Of a DNA stretch of 64,000 nt, positions 33,266 to 64,000 are shown in pieces. How positions within the stretch are numbered: the stretch's first letter is position 1; each line of letters opens with the position of its first letter. This stretch comes from Eublepharis macularius. Its lineage: Eukaryota > Chordata > Lepidosauria > Squamata > Eublepharidae. A program made the translations under genes and the position numbers. A model generated the notes under the pieces. It was not told the origin of the DNA, searched no databases, and was given only the letters and a program-made list of their open reading frames with translations. Where the stretch lies: assembly GCF_028583425.1 (NCBI RefSeq), contig NC_072791.1, positions 46,445,368 to 46,509,367 of the forward strand. Reading direction: 5' to 3'.

Positions 33266-34489
33266 ACCTCTGGATCACACCATTTAAGACAGGAGGAGTA
33301 ATTTAGCACTAATCTCTTAGCAGCACTAATCAGAACGTATGGTTTCCTTGTGAGGCATAAATTATTCCTGAATAATAATCAGTATGATTTGTAAGAATTT
33401 TCAAATATTTGTAAGGTGGTATATAAATAATAATATTAATGCCTCTCTAGTCTGACCTGTAGCCCAGAATCTCCCCATAATGTAAACAGAATTGCACACT
33501 ACAGAGATTTGATTCTTCAGCCCTGGCTGTGACAGACAGTCCTGACACGCACAGTCCTTTTGCTGATACAGAAGTGTGAGAAGGGAAGGGAGGATGGTGG
33601 GCTGTAAAATATGTAAATGTTTCAGTACTGTGCCTGGCTCCAGAGGTCTAGGACACCAACTCCTGGGGGAGGGGTAAAAGCTGATAGGGAGGCCCAGAAA
33701 ATGCTCTTCCCCTTTGTTCTTGGATTTGGATGGGTCAGGAGGAGTCATGGAAATTTTTGGAACTTAGACACTAAATGAAGCTCACAGCAGGTGCTGTATC
33801 TGGCCTGGAGAGGACAAAAGGGTCGGTGGGGAAGTGTTTGGAATGGACAATTGCATCTCAGCATGTCCCGAGTGTGTCAAATCCCTCAGCTTCCAAGGAT
33901 CTGATGGTTCACCCAAAGCAAAGTCCAGTTTTTTCACAACCGTGTTGTGAATATCAAAGGGGCCTGATCTTCTAAAAGGATGGGAAATTCAAAAGAATTG
34001 GGCCAGACCTGGAAGCTCAAATGGGACTCTGTACAATTGCAGAAGTTAATGACTAAGCAGGGGGCCCAGATGTTCCCACAACATTCAAAAGGTGCTTTCA
34101 AGCAGCCAAAACTGTCACCAGATTGCCATCATAGTAGCGTTCCAGAACCTTTACTGTACCAGGTGCATTTGTTAACACATCAGATATGTAAATAAGTGTC
34201 AATAAGCTTGCAGGACTGCATGCAAAAGTAAAAAAGTCTCTCTAGATTTTTGCATACTTATCAACCCCACCTACCAGTGTTCATCTTAACCCATGTTTAG
34301 TGCATGGGATGTTGAATACAAACAGCATAGAATTAGTCCTGAAGTGGATCCATATTGCACTGGCAGCTAGGGACTTATGTGAACCTTAAGAATCTACCAA
34401 ATATCATAAGTCCATGCTCCATAGAAAAAGAAATTATTTTAATACTGGGCATTTGAACAGCACTTTAGAATGCTGAAAGAGCACTGTCA
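33266..34489. other. Intergenic DNA with no recognised feature
   Basis: Frames at 33401-33748 (minus) and 33775-34195 (plus) have no family match. No repeat was recognised. Confidence 0.5.
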
Positions 34490-34650
34490 CATTCATTAGT
34501 ACTCAGCAACCCTGCATCATAGATTAGTATTATTATCCTGATATTGCAGATAGCTGGCTCAGGCTGACAGACCCAAGTAGGTTGCAGCAAATGTGAGATT
34601 TGAACAGGGACTCTCTGGTTCAAGTCTCTTGTCCACTATGCTATACCTAT
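34490..34650 (-). mobile_element. MIR-like ancient tRNA-SINE
   Basis: On the minus strand CTATAGCATAGTGGACAAG, AGAGTCCCTGTTCAAATC and CAGGATAATAATACTAATC follow the MIR/CORE-SINE order. It is much more diverged than the tRNA-SINEs above. Confidence 0.6.
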
Positions 34651-34695
34651 CATTTTGCTATGTCATTTTGCAAAAGATTGCACCAAAGCTGGGGT

Positions 34696-34898
34696 GTACA
34701 GTTGCCAGTTCCAAGTTGGGAAATTCTTGGAGATTTGGGGGTGGGATTTAGGGAGAGGAGGGACATCAATAGGGTATAATGTCATAGAGTCCACCCTCCA
34801 AAACAGCTGTTTTCTCCCAGGAAACTGCTCTCTGTAGTCTAGAGATCAGCTATAATTCTGGGAGATTTCCAGACCCCACCTGGAGGTGCCAGCCCTAC
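34696..34898. mobile_element. hAT-type MITE, older copy
   Basis: AAGTTGGGAAATTCTTGGAG, GGTATAATGTCATAGAGTCC and the CAGCCCTA end match the 220-bp family at 29906. The left end is degraded. Confidence 0.7.
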
Positions 34899-37800
34899 CA
34901 ACATGGCAACCATGTGGTTGGGAAATCCAGACCTTCCTACATTAGCACCATTTCCCCTGTCCCAGTCCCTCACGTTCCAACAACTGAAAAGTGTTTTGTT
35001 TCAAAACAGCAATTGGCATATTGCTAAAGCAATGGTACTCACTCTATAGCTCTAGGAGAGCTGCATTTGCAATTATCTTCAACCAAAAGAGGTACATTTA
35101 TTTCCATCCCTGGGATGAGGCCCGCACCTCAGGGACGCTCACAGTTCATTCCTCCTGCAGCACTTGTTTCAAAGTGGGAATGGCCTGCCAACCACAAATC
35201 TGGCCACTACAGGTGATTGGGGCAGGGAAGATGCAGGAAAACCTACTATGTGGAAGTCCCATTACCACGACACTGTAGTGGCAGCTGCAGCAACAACAGA
35301 AAAATCACACAAGTCTGCCCTGCCCTCAAATGAAAGAAAACAAGGAGAATTTTATTGGCAAGATATATTTATGAAAGAGGCCTATGGATGCTAAGACATT
35401 CTCAGATTTGTGTCACGCATGCAGATATAAACCCTTTTGCACGTTACAATTTTAGCTGCAGAGAAGCAATACTTGCTGTAGCACTTCACCAATTTAAACT
35501 CGTAATGTGGAGAATCTCCCAAAGTCACAGTGGGGATTCAGATTACTTGGTTTTAAAATGATGACACACAGAGAACAACACACACAGACCATGCAAAAAT
35601 TAAAAGAAGCAAGTTCAGAAGAGCAATTGGATGAAGTGAAACTGCTTAGTATGTAAGAACTTTAGCTCCAGGCACAAATGTTGATGGGGTGTGTGTGTAA
35701 AGCAAGGGAAGCACTAGACAGCCAAGACAAGATGGGAAAAGAAATTCAGAGCCTGAAATTCAATGTCCATTGATCTTCCTGATTACTGCTGTGGGCCTCT
35801 TGCCTAGTGTTTTGTGATCCAGAAATGCGCAATTATTATAAAGGCAATGATAAGACTTCATAGAATGCTTTATTAGCATGAATGTTTCTCTTGAAACTCC
35901 TGAATCAACTCCATCAAAAATATTATGGTGATTTAATGAATCATCAGGTTGTTTAGTGTGTAGCAGAAACTTCTGGTACTTCTCTAGTTACCCAACAGTT
36001 TCACAGCAACTAGTGTGCAGTCCGTTTTCTACATATGCCAGCTTTAAATTTCCCCATAGTTTAAACAAAGTAAATGCTGTCCCCCCACCCTAGAAGGCAT
36101 GACAACAAGGGTGCTACTATTGAGCATGTCCCTAAATTTAAGATATTGTATATTCTGTAATGGACTTTTGCTCTGTGGGTATATTGCTCATGCTGTTTCT
36201 TTTCTACCCCCTTATGACAAACTACTTTTACACTACTTTTACAAGCATGCAATTTTTCATCTGCCAAATGTTGATCAGTACAAGATTGAACTTGGACTTC
36301 TGGGAAAACTAGATCTAGGCCTCTCACATATAGCACTGTATGTGCTGAAATGTTGCAGTTGCTGTCAAGGAGATTTCATAGGGCAGTTAGGGCAATAGAA
36401 GGCTTAGATGTTAAAGCGGGAGTCCACCACTGGCCAAATCCAGCATCTGAGGGAAACACCCCCCACCCCCCACATTGCCAACTGAAAGGAAAAAGGTAGC
36501 TATGGAAAGTGCACTCAGACTAAGGAAGAGGTCGATGTTTTTGCCCACCAAAACCTGCAAGCCAGCACTCAGTGGCCAAATGCCAAAACTTGCTGCTGAC
36601 CAGTGTGATAAAATAAGAAAAATGTGTAGGTGTTTGTTGAGCTCTGTTTGACTAAAACACCTCAGTTGCATTGTTCCACATTCCAAGTGGTATTTTTAAA
36701 GCACTGATGACTGAATATTTAGGATAATGCATTTTGCATAAGAATTATAACTAGGAAATTCCTGATCTACAATTTTTGCATCCCAGCATATATAATAAAA
36801 ATAACATTCATTTTCAAGGACACCAGGGAAATATTCCTAGCTGAATGGTACAATAGCAAAATCTGTAATTTCTAAGCTCTATCTGCCCTTTAATTTCCCA
36901 GTTATAATGGATTGACAAATAAGAGTAATTGTGAAAAACTGTTTTCCTGTGTTTTGGAGAACAAGTGTCTTTTAAAAAATAATTTGCAGTCCCAAACAGA
37001 AGAAAGGGCCGCTCAGATTAAACACCAATTATCTTTTTTAAAATGGAAACAGAAATGGTTATTATGTTACCAGATATTTTTCAGCCATTAAGGAGCCTCT
37101 GTAATTGCAAAGTTTAAAATACTACTGGACCCAATAAGCCATGTACCATTTTCTTTGTAATCTATTATTAATTTTTGCAAGGACGTGGCAAAGTCCATGC
37201 TGTGCTCTATAATCTGTATTCTGCTCTACTTCTGGACTTATTTTGTGTCTGTGAAAGGCATTTATGTTATTAAAGAGATAGAAGTCTCCAAACAATTGGT
37301 CTCACACCTTTTTTTTTGTTTCATTGTCCTAGTTTTTATGCAAAATTTATGCCAAATTTACATTATCATACTTATCCATTTTTACCCATTCTCTTCCTTT
37401 CAGCAGAAGCTAAATCTCACTATTTTATCCTATTACCTCAAATCCCTGTTTTGTAGAGCATGCTACATAAAAGCTCCAGTCCATAAAAAATGTCAGTCCT
37501 TAATTTCAATGGGATTTAAGCATGACTTTCTGTAGAATATTGGGGTGGAAAGCTGTTGTGAGAGATGTACAAGTTTATGAAACTTAATTCTCGTGGAAGA
37601 TTCCACATTAACACTCTCTTTCCCTATTTTGCAATCGGGGGGGGGGGGGGAGTTCTCACATACAGAAAGCACATAAAGATTTCCTGATGTGTGGCTGTAC
37701 CTTGTCAGCATATTTGTGTAAAAAAGAGGCCGGGGGTTGGAACTGTTGTGTCATTGCTGCAGTGAGTCAGCTGTGAAAAATGCAAAGGAAAACAAAAGTT

Positions 37801-38459
37801 GCTGCTTGTTGCTAGAACTTTATTATCAAGTGAGCCCCATCAAATGAGTGTCTGTCACTGTACAAGGTACTTGGGAGTGTAATGCTTAATGGTAAACACA
37901 GAGAATGTGACAAAAGAAGTTCTGCTCAGGCATTACAATTTTATAATGCTGTTCAGTGGGAATCTGGCTTGTCTTGTATGTCTAGAAGCTAGGAATTTGG
38001 AAAAATAAGAGTACAAAACACAAAGCAAACTCAGAATGTTGAATCTAATGCCTTGCTGTGCAATGTTTCCCCTCTGGAATATACCACAAGCTACATACAG
38101 AGTGAACAGTAAATGTTTTCTTCAAAGGCAATATTCTTCTCCTGTGAAATATATCTTACCTAATGGGTTTCCGGGTCTGGTACCTAAGGCTGTCAGTTAT
38201 CAAGCACAAATTGCAGATTCTCTTTAGAAGTGCTCAGAAAGAAAATCTTCCATATTCAGCCTCTAAAACCCATGTCTGAAATTTGATCTTATAGTAAGGA
38301 ATGTACTGAATCAAAGACACCATCTTAAGTTTTCAAATGCAGGAGTACTGTATTTTAAACTTTAAGATGATGCCGTGTTTCTATCCAGAAACTCAGTCGG
38401 CCTAAGGAGAGCTCTTAGGAATTTTGCCACATTTTTGAAACCATGCTACTGACAATTAA
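34899..38459. other. Intergenic DNA, one AT-rich candidate conserved block
   Basis: No gene or clear repeat was recognised. 36700-37160 is non-repetitive with many ATTA-type homeodomain-like sites (AATTTCCCAGTTATAATGG, CACCAATTATC). It could be a conserved non-coding element, but that needs alignment to other species. A run of 14 or more G lies at about 37628-37645. Confidence 0.35.
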
Positions 38460-39520
38460 CTAGCAGAAAACTAAAATTGTAGCTTTTGGGAGAGGAGTGA
38501 AATCTAGGAATAGTTTTAAATACCTGGGCGTAGTTATACAGGCCAACGGCTCTATGGTTAAACACAGCCATTATGCTGCCGATCAAGGGGAAAGATCAGC
38601 AAATGCCATACTGAAATTTTTTTGAACTCAAGGCGGACATTTCATTCATACAGCCCTAAAGTTATACACGGCCAAATCAATGGCGCAGCTGCTATATGGA
38701 ACGTTTTTAGGACCGCCCTCCTCATGCTTTGCCCCGCAAGAAAGAGTTCAGTCTAAATTTCTGAGAGCTGCTCTGCAAGTCCTGCGTATCTAATGCCTGG
38801 AAACAATCAGAGTCTGGTAGACTTAGGTTTGAAGCCAGGGTATGTATTCAATCCATTTATACATGGCTGAAAGGGCATTTTAACCCACAAGGTTTGTTCC
38901 CCCTGATCCTTCAAGACAACTTCCAATCCAGCTGGCTCAAGGCTGTTTATAGCCATATTCACAGAAAGGCTTTTCTCTTCAGGTTCTCTTAACATATGGA
39001 GCAAAAGGGTTAATCAAATGTAGAACAGAGGATATTTAGCATCAATCTGACATCTCCAATGCATCAATATTTGGGGAGCTGCTAAATGTCAAAGGTACTT
39101 TTGGGGAGCTGCTAAATGTCAAAGGTACTTTTGAGCAGGCAGTGTATGTGGCCTCAGTGGAAGCAAACAGTTTTAGAAGGGCGTTTGCTCTAGCTAGGTG
39201 CTCCACTCTTCCATCTGTGGCTATCGAAGGCAGGTACAACAAAATCCCCCATCTAGAAAGGTTGTGCTCACACCCCCTAGCAGAGGTTGATCTGTCGAGC
39301 ACGTGTTCTTTAGGTGTCCATTTTATAGGGAGGTTTGTCTCAGATTCATTACCGTATTATTTGATACGATCCCTGGTCATATAACCACTAATAATGCAAG
39401 TCTCCACTGGTTTTTATCTGATAAAAGTTTCAGGATTACATGTCAAGTCGCTAAATTTTGTGCAGTAATTCTTAAATTACGGGAATTGTATCTTAAACGT
39501 TTTTAAAGTCAATGCATTTG
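38460..39520 (+). mobile_element. Non-LTR retrotransposon ORF2 C-terminal relic
   Basis: Plus frames read FKYLGVVIQANGSMVKHSHY, ALKLYTAKSMAQLLYGTF, and later VFFRCPFYREVCLRFI and SDKSFRITCQVAKFCAVI. This is the post-RT region of a LINE with a degenerate Cys/His element near its end. At least two frame changes and several stops are present. The clade is uncertain (Vingi-, L1- or CR1-related are all possible). Confidence 0.65.
39071..39130 (+). repeat. Perfect 30-bp tandem duplication inside the LINE relic
   Basis: A 30-bp unit beginning TTGGGGAGCTGC and ending AAAGGTACTT occurs twice back to back without a mismatch (39071-39100 and 39101-39130). Confidence 0.95.
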
Positions 39521-41571
39521 TAAAGTCATATATGCATTCTCAATGAGCTTGTAAAGTCATCACAATTAGGAGGAAATGTGTTCAGGTCAGAGGCAGTATC
39601 TATACCACTCTGTGCACAAGTGTAATTTTTTCATGATCCCCAAAATACCTGACCCCATTTTGCAGGATGCCTTAAGTAAGACTATAAATACATGCTGTTG
39701 GTCTTCCACCTGCTATGCAGATCTCAGCCCAGGTCTCTCCTCTCTCTGTTAAAAGGACTGCTTCTAACCCTCTCAACACCTGTGGAGCCATCACCACCAG
39801 GTAGGTAAGTCAAGTACAATTTTGTACTAACAAGGAAGCATTCCATTCACGAAGGTAAAGCACTCTGCATTCTCATGGGCCTATAGACCCCTATAAAAAG
39901 TCATTTCTCTGGGGAAAAGGGGAGTTACAGCTTTTTGCTTCAGCCTTGGATTATATGACCAAAGGTAAATCACAGATAAAAACTACAAGCATATTTAAAA
40001 TAACCTAAGGTTCTTTTCCTCACCTAATTGCTGTCCTACTGTTCCCTCAAACTCTGTCCCCAATGGACACTTAGCAGAATACTTCTCTTTTCCATCATCA
40101 AAACAGAAGCAGTCTCTTCTTTCCACTTTCCTGTGAGGCAGGAATGTTACCTGAATCCTCTTTCCTTACCATATTTTGCCTGAAACAATCAGGCCCTAAT
40201 TCTTGAAAATAGTTACATGCAGGATTATTTGCAAAGCAAATGCAGCTATTAAGACTGAGATACTAATAACTACTCTCCTGTCCGTACAGCATTTTAAGAA
40301 GAGAGACTACAATATTACAAACATTGAAGAATCATTTCTAAGCTTTTGAGTCTTCTAAGTTTGCAAAACCTTACTTTTCCAGAAAAAAATTGATTCCCAA
40401 ATGCTGAACTAACAAGAGAGAGTTTAAACATTTGTCTTGAGTCATATCGCAGCTCTTCGTATCACAAGTCTTCAGTATTTATTAGAATCCTTAATGTGTG
40501 AAGAAAGTGGCAGAACACCACAAAAATCAGTATAAAAACAAACAAGTGCAGTGCTTTGAAGTAATCATGTGCTTTTCCTAAAAACAGAGTTCTGTTGCTG
40601 ACTGGAGGAACTTGCTCCATCATTGGCTTATGGAACAGATCTTCAGATTTTAAAAGAAATGCTAGTTTGGCTGTTAGTGAGTCCAGGAAAGAAGTGGTCA
40701 GAGCATAGAAATTTAGTCTGAATTTAATTTTGTTTGTTTTGGTGTTTATTTTGGAAATTCAATATTTCTATTTATTCTTACCTCTGAGTAATCCTATCAA
40801 ACTAGCAGAACATAAAGCAGGGCCTCAGTCCCTATTCAGAAGACATTTGCCAGACAGAAGGAAATACATTTTGTAACTGGGCCGTTAGAACTTGAAGGAA
40901 CAGCAAAAATAGAATTGTGTACTTTGTCAAAAAATGGAAAAGGAGACTACTGAACAGATCTTTGAGACTGAGGAATATTTGTAATGCTTGCACTCATCAG
41001 AAGCTGAGATTTATATAAGGTTATCAAGGCCTGGAAAAAGTTGATTGATATGTGTTTCAGTATCGCATATACAGTAGTGATCTGTGCCTGAGGAACTGTA
41101 TCGTGCCTTTTAAAAACTGGAAAACTGGCAGAAATTAAATAAGTATAGACCTGCATAATACAGGGCTCAGAAACAGCTGCACCTGTTAGATTTCTACCCA
41201 GCACACTTCCTTTTAAAAGCACCTGAGCCCTGCCAGTTTTATTTTTCAATACATATTTTTTTTACTTATAGGGGTGAATTTTTTAAATACGTCATCAAAA
41301 TCCAACAGCTAAACCTTTCTAATTACAACCTCTCCACCTGCTGAAGTTCTGCCTGACAATATGCCAAAAAGTTTTCCTTGGCTAGCTTCTCTAATTTTGT
41401 TTACGTGTGATTATTCAAAGCAACAAAAAAGATCTTCCATTGTCAGTGTCACTTGTTTTATTTTAAATATTTACAGTTAGTCATGTGCCCGTGAGAAGAT
41501 CCCATGAACTAAAATTGGAAGTAAAGTACAACGTCAAATCGAGACTATAGCCCCTTACCTGGAGCAGGGGC
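39521..41571. other. Intergenic DNA with no recognised feature
   Basis: A 100-codon minus frame at 40947-41249 resembles nothing known to me. No repeat family was recognised. The right end approaches the ABCD4 promoter. Confidence 0.45.
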
Positions 41572-41725
41572 TCTTTCTATTTATCGAAAAGAGTCCAGTA
41601 GCACCTTTAAGACTAACCAACTTTACTGTAGCATAAGTTGGTTAGTCTTAAAGGTGCTACTGGACTCTTTTCGATTTTGCTACTACAGACTAACACAGCT
41701 AACTCCTCTCGATCTTTCTATTTAT
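41572..41725 (+). mobile_element. Penelope-like foldback with 13-bp target-site duplication, upstream of ABCD4
   Basis: TCTTTCTATTTAT is duplicated at 41572-41584 and 41713-41725. The arms 41583-41623 and 41635-41675 are perfect 41-bp inverted copies around an 11-bp spacer. A 37-bp single-copy end follows (41676-41712, with CAGACTAACACAGCTAACTC). It is the same family as 43341-43624, with shorter arms. Confidence 0.88.
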
Positions 41726-41805
41726 TTATATCCAGCTTTTCTTTGGGGTTCAAGACACTTTATAAATAATAATTTATAACATATCGATTTAAAACCAACA
41801 AAACC
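41713..41805 (-). mobile_element. L2-like LINE 3' tail
   Basis: TTTATTTATATCCAGCTTTT and GGTTCAAGACACTTTATAAA resemble the LINE tail on the minus strand. The foldback to its left was inserted at its edge. Confidence 0.4.
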
Positions 41806-41959
41806 TCAAAACCTCCTCCCCCCCAACCTTAGCCTAAGCGGGCCTTCACCCCTTTCAGCAGCTAATTGCGCCAGCATTAGAAGTTACCACGTGGCAGGTT
41901 TTTCCAAAGAGTTTGGCTGGAGGGAGATGCCAAGATTAACTTGGCTTGTTGCTATTTTC

Positions 41960-42264
41960 AGGCTCCGCCTAACTATCCGGGCAGCTCCGCCAGCATTTCA
42001 AGCCAGGCGCTTCCTTCTGTTCTTGGAGCTGCTCTAGCCGCGCTTTCCTAGCTCTATGCTTCCACCAGTGACCGCTCTGTCTCTCTGCTGTTTACCGGAG
42101 ACTCGATAGTCTCTGCCTAGGCTTCCCACGCGCCTTATGAATAATCCAAAGCGGCAATGAATATTCATTACCCGAATGTGGGCAGGGCCAGAGCCGGTCG
42201 GGGGTGGTCCGAAACTCTGGCTTGGCCTGGCCGGGTTTCGGCGCGGGTCTTTTCGACCGCCTGC
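41960..42264 (+). promoter_or_regulatory. ABCD4: GC-rich 5' region and probable promoter of ABCD4
   Basis: GC and CpG content rise sharply from about 41.9 kb to 42.38 kb against an AT-rich surround, and the region ends at the ABCD4 start codon. No TATA box is evident, as is usual for CpG-type housekeeping promoters. The transcription start was not located. A foldback repeat ends about 250 bp upstream at 41712. Confidence 0.5.
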
Positions 42265-60959
<18,695 letters not shown>

Positions 60960-62759
60960 GTGAGTGGGAATTCATTGGAATAGCTGCCTCCAATGGACTT
61001 GGAAGTAGCTTCACTGGCACGGAGTGTCTTTTTCTCTGCAGTGCGTGTCTGTATTGCATGAGCTTTCTTGTGATTGCTTTATCTTAACCTGGGAAAAAAC
61101 CGTTGACTGAGCCAGTATATTAATGCAGGGACATTCAGTGCATGGAGAGCTGCAAAACACCAGGAAGGTCATGCAGATTTGGCTGCAGGGCTGAGAAACC
61201 AAAGGGAAACTTCACTAGGTTATGTAAATTATTGTAGCCAAAGGAACATATGTTCCACACTTGGACAAAACAAGCCAAAGCCAAGAAAATGTATGCAGAT
61301 AAGCTTTGTTTGCATAATGCATTCTGAAGCTAAAATGTAGGCGTCTAAGGACTGGATCTATTTTATTTTTGGATGCAGAATATATCCACCCTGACTGCAA
61401 CTTTCCCACTTAATTGCAGGAGGCAGTCATCAGCTGCAGAAAGAAGCCAGTGAGTCATATAGAGATAGGGGGAGCTCCCTTTTACCCAGGGTCACTTGTA
61501 GCCCTCCACAAGCTATGCACCTTTGTTGTTGTGTGACTGTGTACTCTATTGCCATTTTTATTTTCATCCTTGATCCAATCGCATTCTCCACCACTGATCA
61601 TTTGCTATCTATGCTTTGTGCTTATATACAAGATCCCCCAGTTCTTCAAATCACCGTATAATTCTTTTACTCCAGTCTGTTCCCTGTGAAATCAGTATTT
61701 GATACTGAGTGGTAAAAAGCTTCCAAATAAGGCTATTGGATGTTGGTGTAATACTTGGCATATGTTATTTTTCCTCTAGGCGTCACATTCCTTTTACCCA
61801 TTTGTTATTTTTCTTAGAAAAAGACTATGGTAAAATTGTTGAAGCAGCATGCCATGTTAACTCACATTGTGTATTTGGAGTACAGAAGTTGTGAATAAAA
61901 CAACATACACAGAAAGCAATGTAGGTTGCCATTTTAAAAAAAAATTATAAGTCAGGCCTCCCAGAGCAGAGCGATACTTCGGAGACGCAACACTGTACTT
62001 CTAAAACATCTGGGTATTCAACATTCTTGAGATTGTTCTCTTTGGCTGCTGAGAAGGGTATTTTTAATTATTTGTGCAGTACTCTTGGTGTTTGTGGCAC
62101 TACAAGAGGGGGGGAAATAGGTCGCTTTCTCCAAGCTTACAGTTTAAAATAGACAATAGCAATAAAGGGTAGGGAGGAAGAGACAAATGTCTTAAGGAAT
62201 AAAAGTGAGCTGATCCTGTTACGCATACTTAAGTTTTGAGATGGATGGCAGTGAGGACATACAGGAACTAAGTAAGAGACCTCATGAGGAAAAGTGAGCT
62301 TTGAAGAGGGATCTGAAGAGAAGAATGACAGATGTTACAAAATATGTTTTCAGAGAAGGACATTCCATATATAGGAGGGACAAAGGAACAATGATCTTGA
62401 TGAGATAGCGTCCCTCTCTGTTAACACTATATTATGGATTGCTAAGGAACTTACAAAGCAGCTTAACTGATGCCTACGGCATTTGTTTTCAGTAAATCAT
62501 CCACACATCCCCCAAAAGGTAGAGTATCTCTTCGCATACTTCTGAGTGTTGCTTCACACATGCTTGAAAATCACTTGATTAGCGCAAGGCATCAAAATAT
62601 GATAACCGTAGGTGCTGATACCACTGAAAAGGCATTGTTTTCAAGGTGACCCAAGGTCACACAGACATAGTCAGTCTGATTGGCAGTAGTTCATTAATGC
62701 ATGCAAATCACCGCTGGACATGGCAAAGATCAAGTAATGAAGTGTGTGTGTGTGTGTGA

Positions 62760-62807
<48 letters not shown>

Positions 62808-64000
62808 GCAGTGTTCCTGCCAGAGAATTAGTTGGGGTTTGTCGATGAAAATAAAGTTTGAAACTTAATCAGAAATCAGAGAGGCCTTTGTAAAAATTGT
62901 CACTGAAAAAAGAACAATACTTTACAAGCAGGCAGCTGTGCTCTGCTTTCAAATTATCTGGAAGATAATCTTAATACAAATCTCATTCATTTATAGTAAA
63001 TGGAAGCCAGCTGTTGCTTGGTTAAGCTTTGCTCTTGTGTCAACAATTATTTGTTCACAGGGCCATCCTGAGTTCTCAGATACTGGCCTGTTGAACTCTA
63101 TTCAGTTGCTGGGATAACTCCTGTTCTGCCATTGCCTGGGAATTCATGTTTGGGATTACCAACTGAAAGGGTATAGTTGAAACTCTACCAAATGCTCAAC
63201 CACTGTTGGAGGATGCTTTCATATGCTAGCTTAAGGAAGAACCCAGGATAGACCTAACTGCAGTTAATACCTTTGCTGGCAAAATCTTTAACTGCAATTA
63301 AAGCCCAGTGGCAGGAATTCAAATGGCAGGAGTGAGGGATCGGTAAATGTAGCTATGGCCTGTTCCCACTTGCATGATCATGGTAAGCCATTGGCTGCAA
63401 ACTGTTTGCATTGGTCCAAAATCTAGAGATTTTAGCTTAGTGAGATTTTATCACAAGGCTTGCTTATGTGCAGGTAGGCAGCAATAATCCCCTCCCCCCT
63501 CAAACCCCAGCCTTTTATATCCCCACAGTTTGCCTTGTAGTTACATATCTTAAGCCTGTTCAGTTATGAGCACTATTCTTGAATACTAAGCTCTTCCTGA
63601 ATGGAGCAACTTCTAAAGTAGTTGTCTTCATGCAACATGTCGATCTTTGGAATTCACTGCCACAAGATATGGTGATGTGCACTAGCTTAATTGGCTTTAA
63701 AAGACGGCTCAACAAAGTCATGGTGGGATAGGTCTTTCAATAGCTGTTGGCCAGGGCAGTTAATTTAACTTGCAAGTTAAGAAACAATTTAGTTCTGAGT
63801 CTAATTGCTTGGTTATCACCAAGGGAGAGCTACTTCCTCTCTGTCCCACTTCTGGCTTCTTGGAAGTAGCTGATCAGTCACTGGAATGCTGAACTTTATG
63901 GACCTTTAGTCTGACCCAGGAGGGATCTTTCTGTAGTCTCGTCCTGAAGGGCAGGGGGTTGCTAATGGTCAGTTTGCAATACTTGTTAACTGACATTTAC
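60960..64000 (+). other. ABCD4 intron 14, open at the right edge
   Basis: No match to the expected continuation of ABCD4 (ELAGL, LSPGE or LDEATSAL-type sequence) is visible, so this is intron. It contains a compound GT/GA microsatellite near 62.74-62.80 kb. Weak traces like those of old CR1-type repeats occur around 63.6-63.95 kb. Nothing else was recognised. Confidence 0.7.
62738..62800. repeat. Compound (GT)n(GA)n microsatellite
   Basis: Alternating GT with one GAG interruption runs into a pure GA tract of about 13 units. Confidence 0.97.

Noticed and set aside
37185-37535. 116-codon frame rich in Phe, Leu and Ile
   Set aside because: Composition reflects T-rich DNA; there is no family match and no gene context.
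39071-39130. CRISPR-like repeat
   Set aside because: There are only two directly adjacent units and no spacers, in a vertebrate genome; it is a simple tandem duplication.
61429-61465. Possible further ABCD4 exon after TTGCAG
   Set aside because: The in-phase translation does not resemble the expected SADDERILRFLELAG region, and no donor fits the known exon.

Overview
The window reads as nuclear DNA from a squamate reptile, possibly a gecko. The evidence is CR1 LINEs ending in repeated ATTCTATG, many tRNA-derived SINEs, tRNA-Ala-type SINEs, L2/CR1-like LINE tails, Penelope-like terminal repeats and hAT MITEs. Genes have spliced vertebrate structure with long introns. The species call rests on remembered repeat families, not on a search.

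Two host genes are supported, arranged head to head. VRTN (vertnin) lies on the minus strand with its whole 677-codon reading frame in one exon at 12469-14502. ABCD4 (lysosomal cobalamin-transport ABC half-transporter) lies on the plus strand from 42265. Its first 14 coding exons can be placed with GT-AG sites and continuous phase, giving 483 complete codons up to 60959; the signature motif, Walker B and C-terminus lie beyond the right edge. VRTN and ABCD4 are also neighbours in mammals, which supports both calls. A possible non-coding VRTN first exon is proposed near 21418.

Layout: 1-12468 is repeat-dominated (L2-like LINE tails, two CR1 copies, SINEs, a hAT MITE). 12469-14503 is VRTN. 14504-42264 is intergenic or VRTN intron, with SINEs, an ERV solo LTR, most of the foldback repeats, a 539-bp insertion with a 17-bp target-site duplication, and another LINE C-terminal relic. 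42265-64000 is ABCD4, whose introns carry a perfect 222-bp palindrome, a 5S-rRNA-derived SINE, an L2-like LINE relic and a GC-rich repeated block.

The most interesting pattern is a set of at least five, probably six, foldback insertions (near 17.9, 29.4, 31.0, 33.0, 41.6 and 43.4 kb). Each has two inverted copies of one sequence, a single-copy end of about 30-40 bp on one side only and, in five cases, a 12-15-bp target-site duplication. Several related copies carry CTGANGA...GAAA cores that resemble hammerhead ribozymes. Inverted terminal repeats, a 30-40-bp one-sided extension, variable target-site duplications and hammerhead motifs are all described for Penelope-like elements, so I read these as Penelope-like terminal repeats of several ages, three of them nested in tRNA-SINEs.
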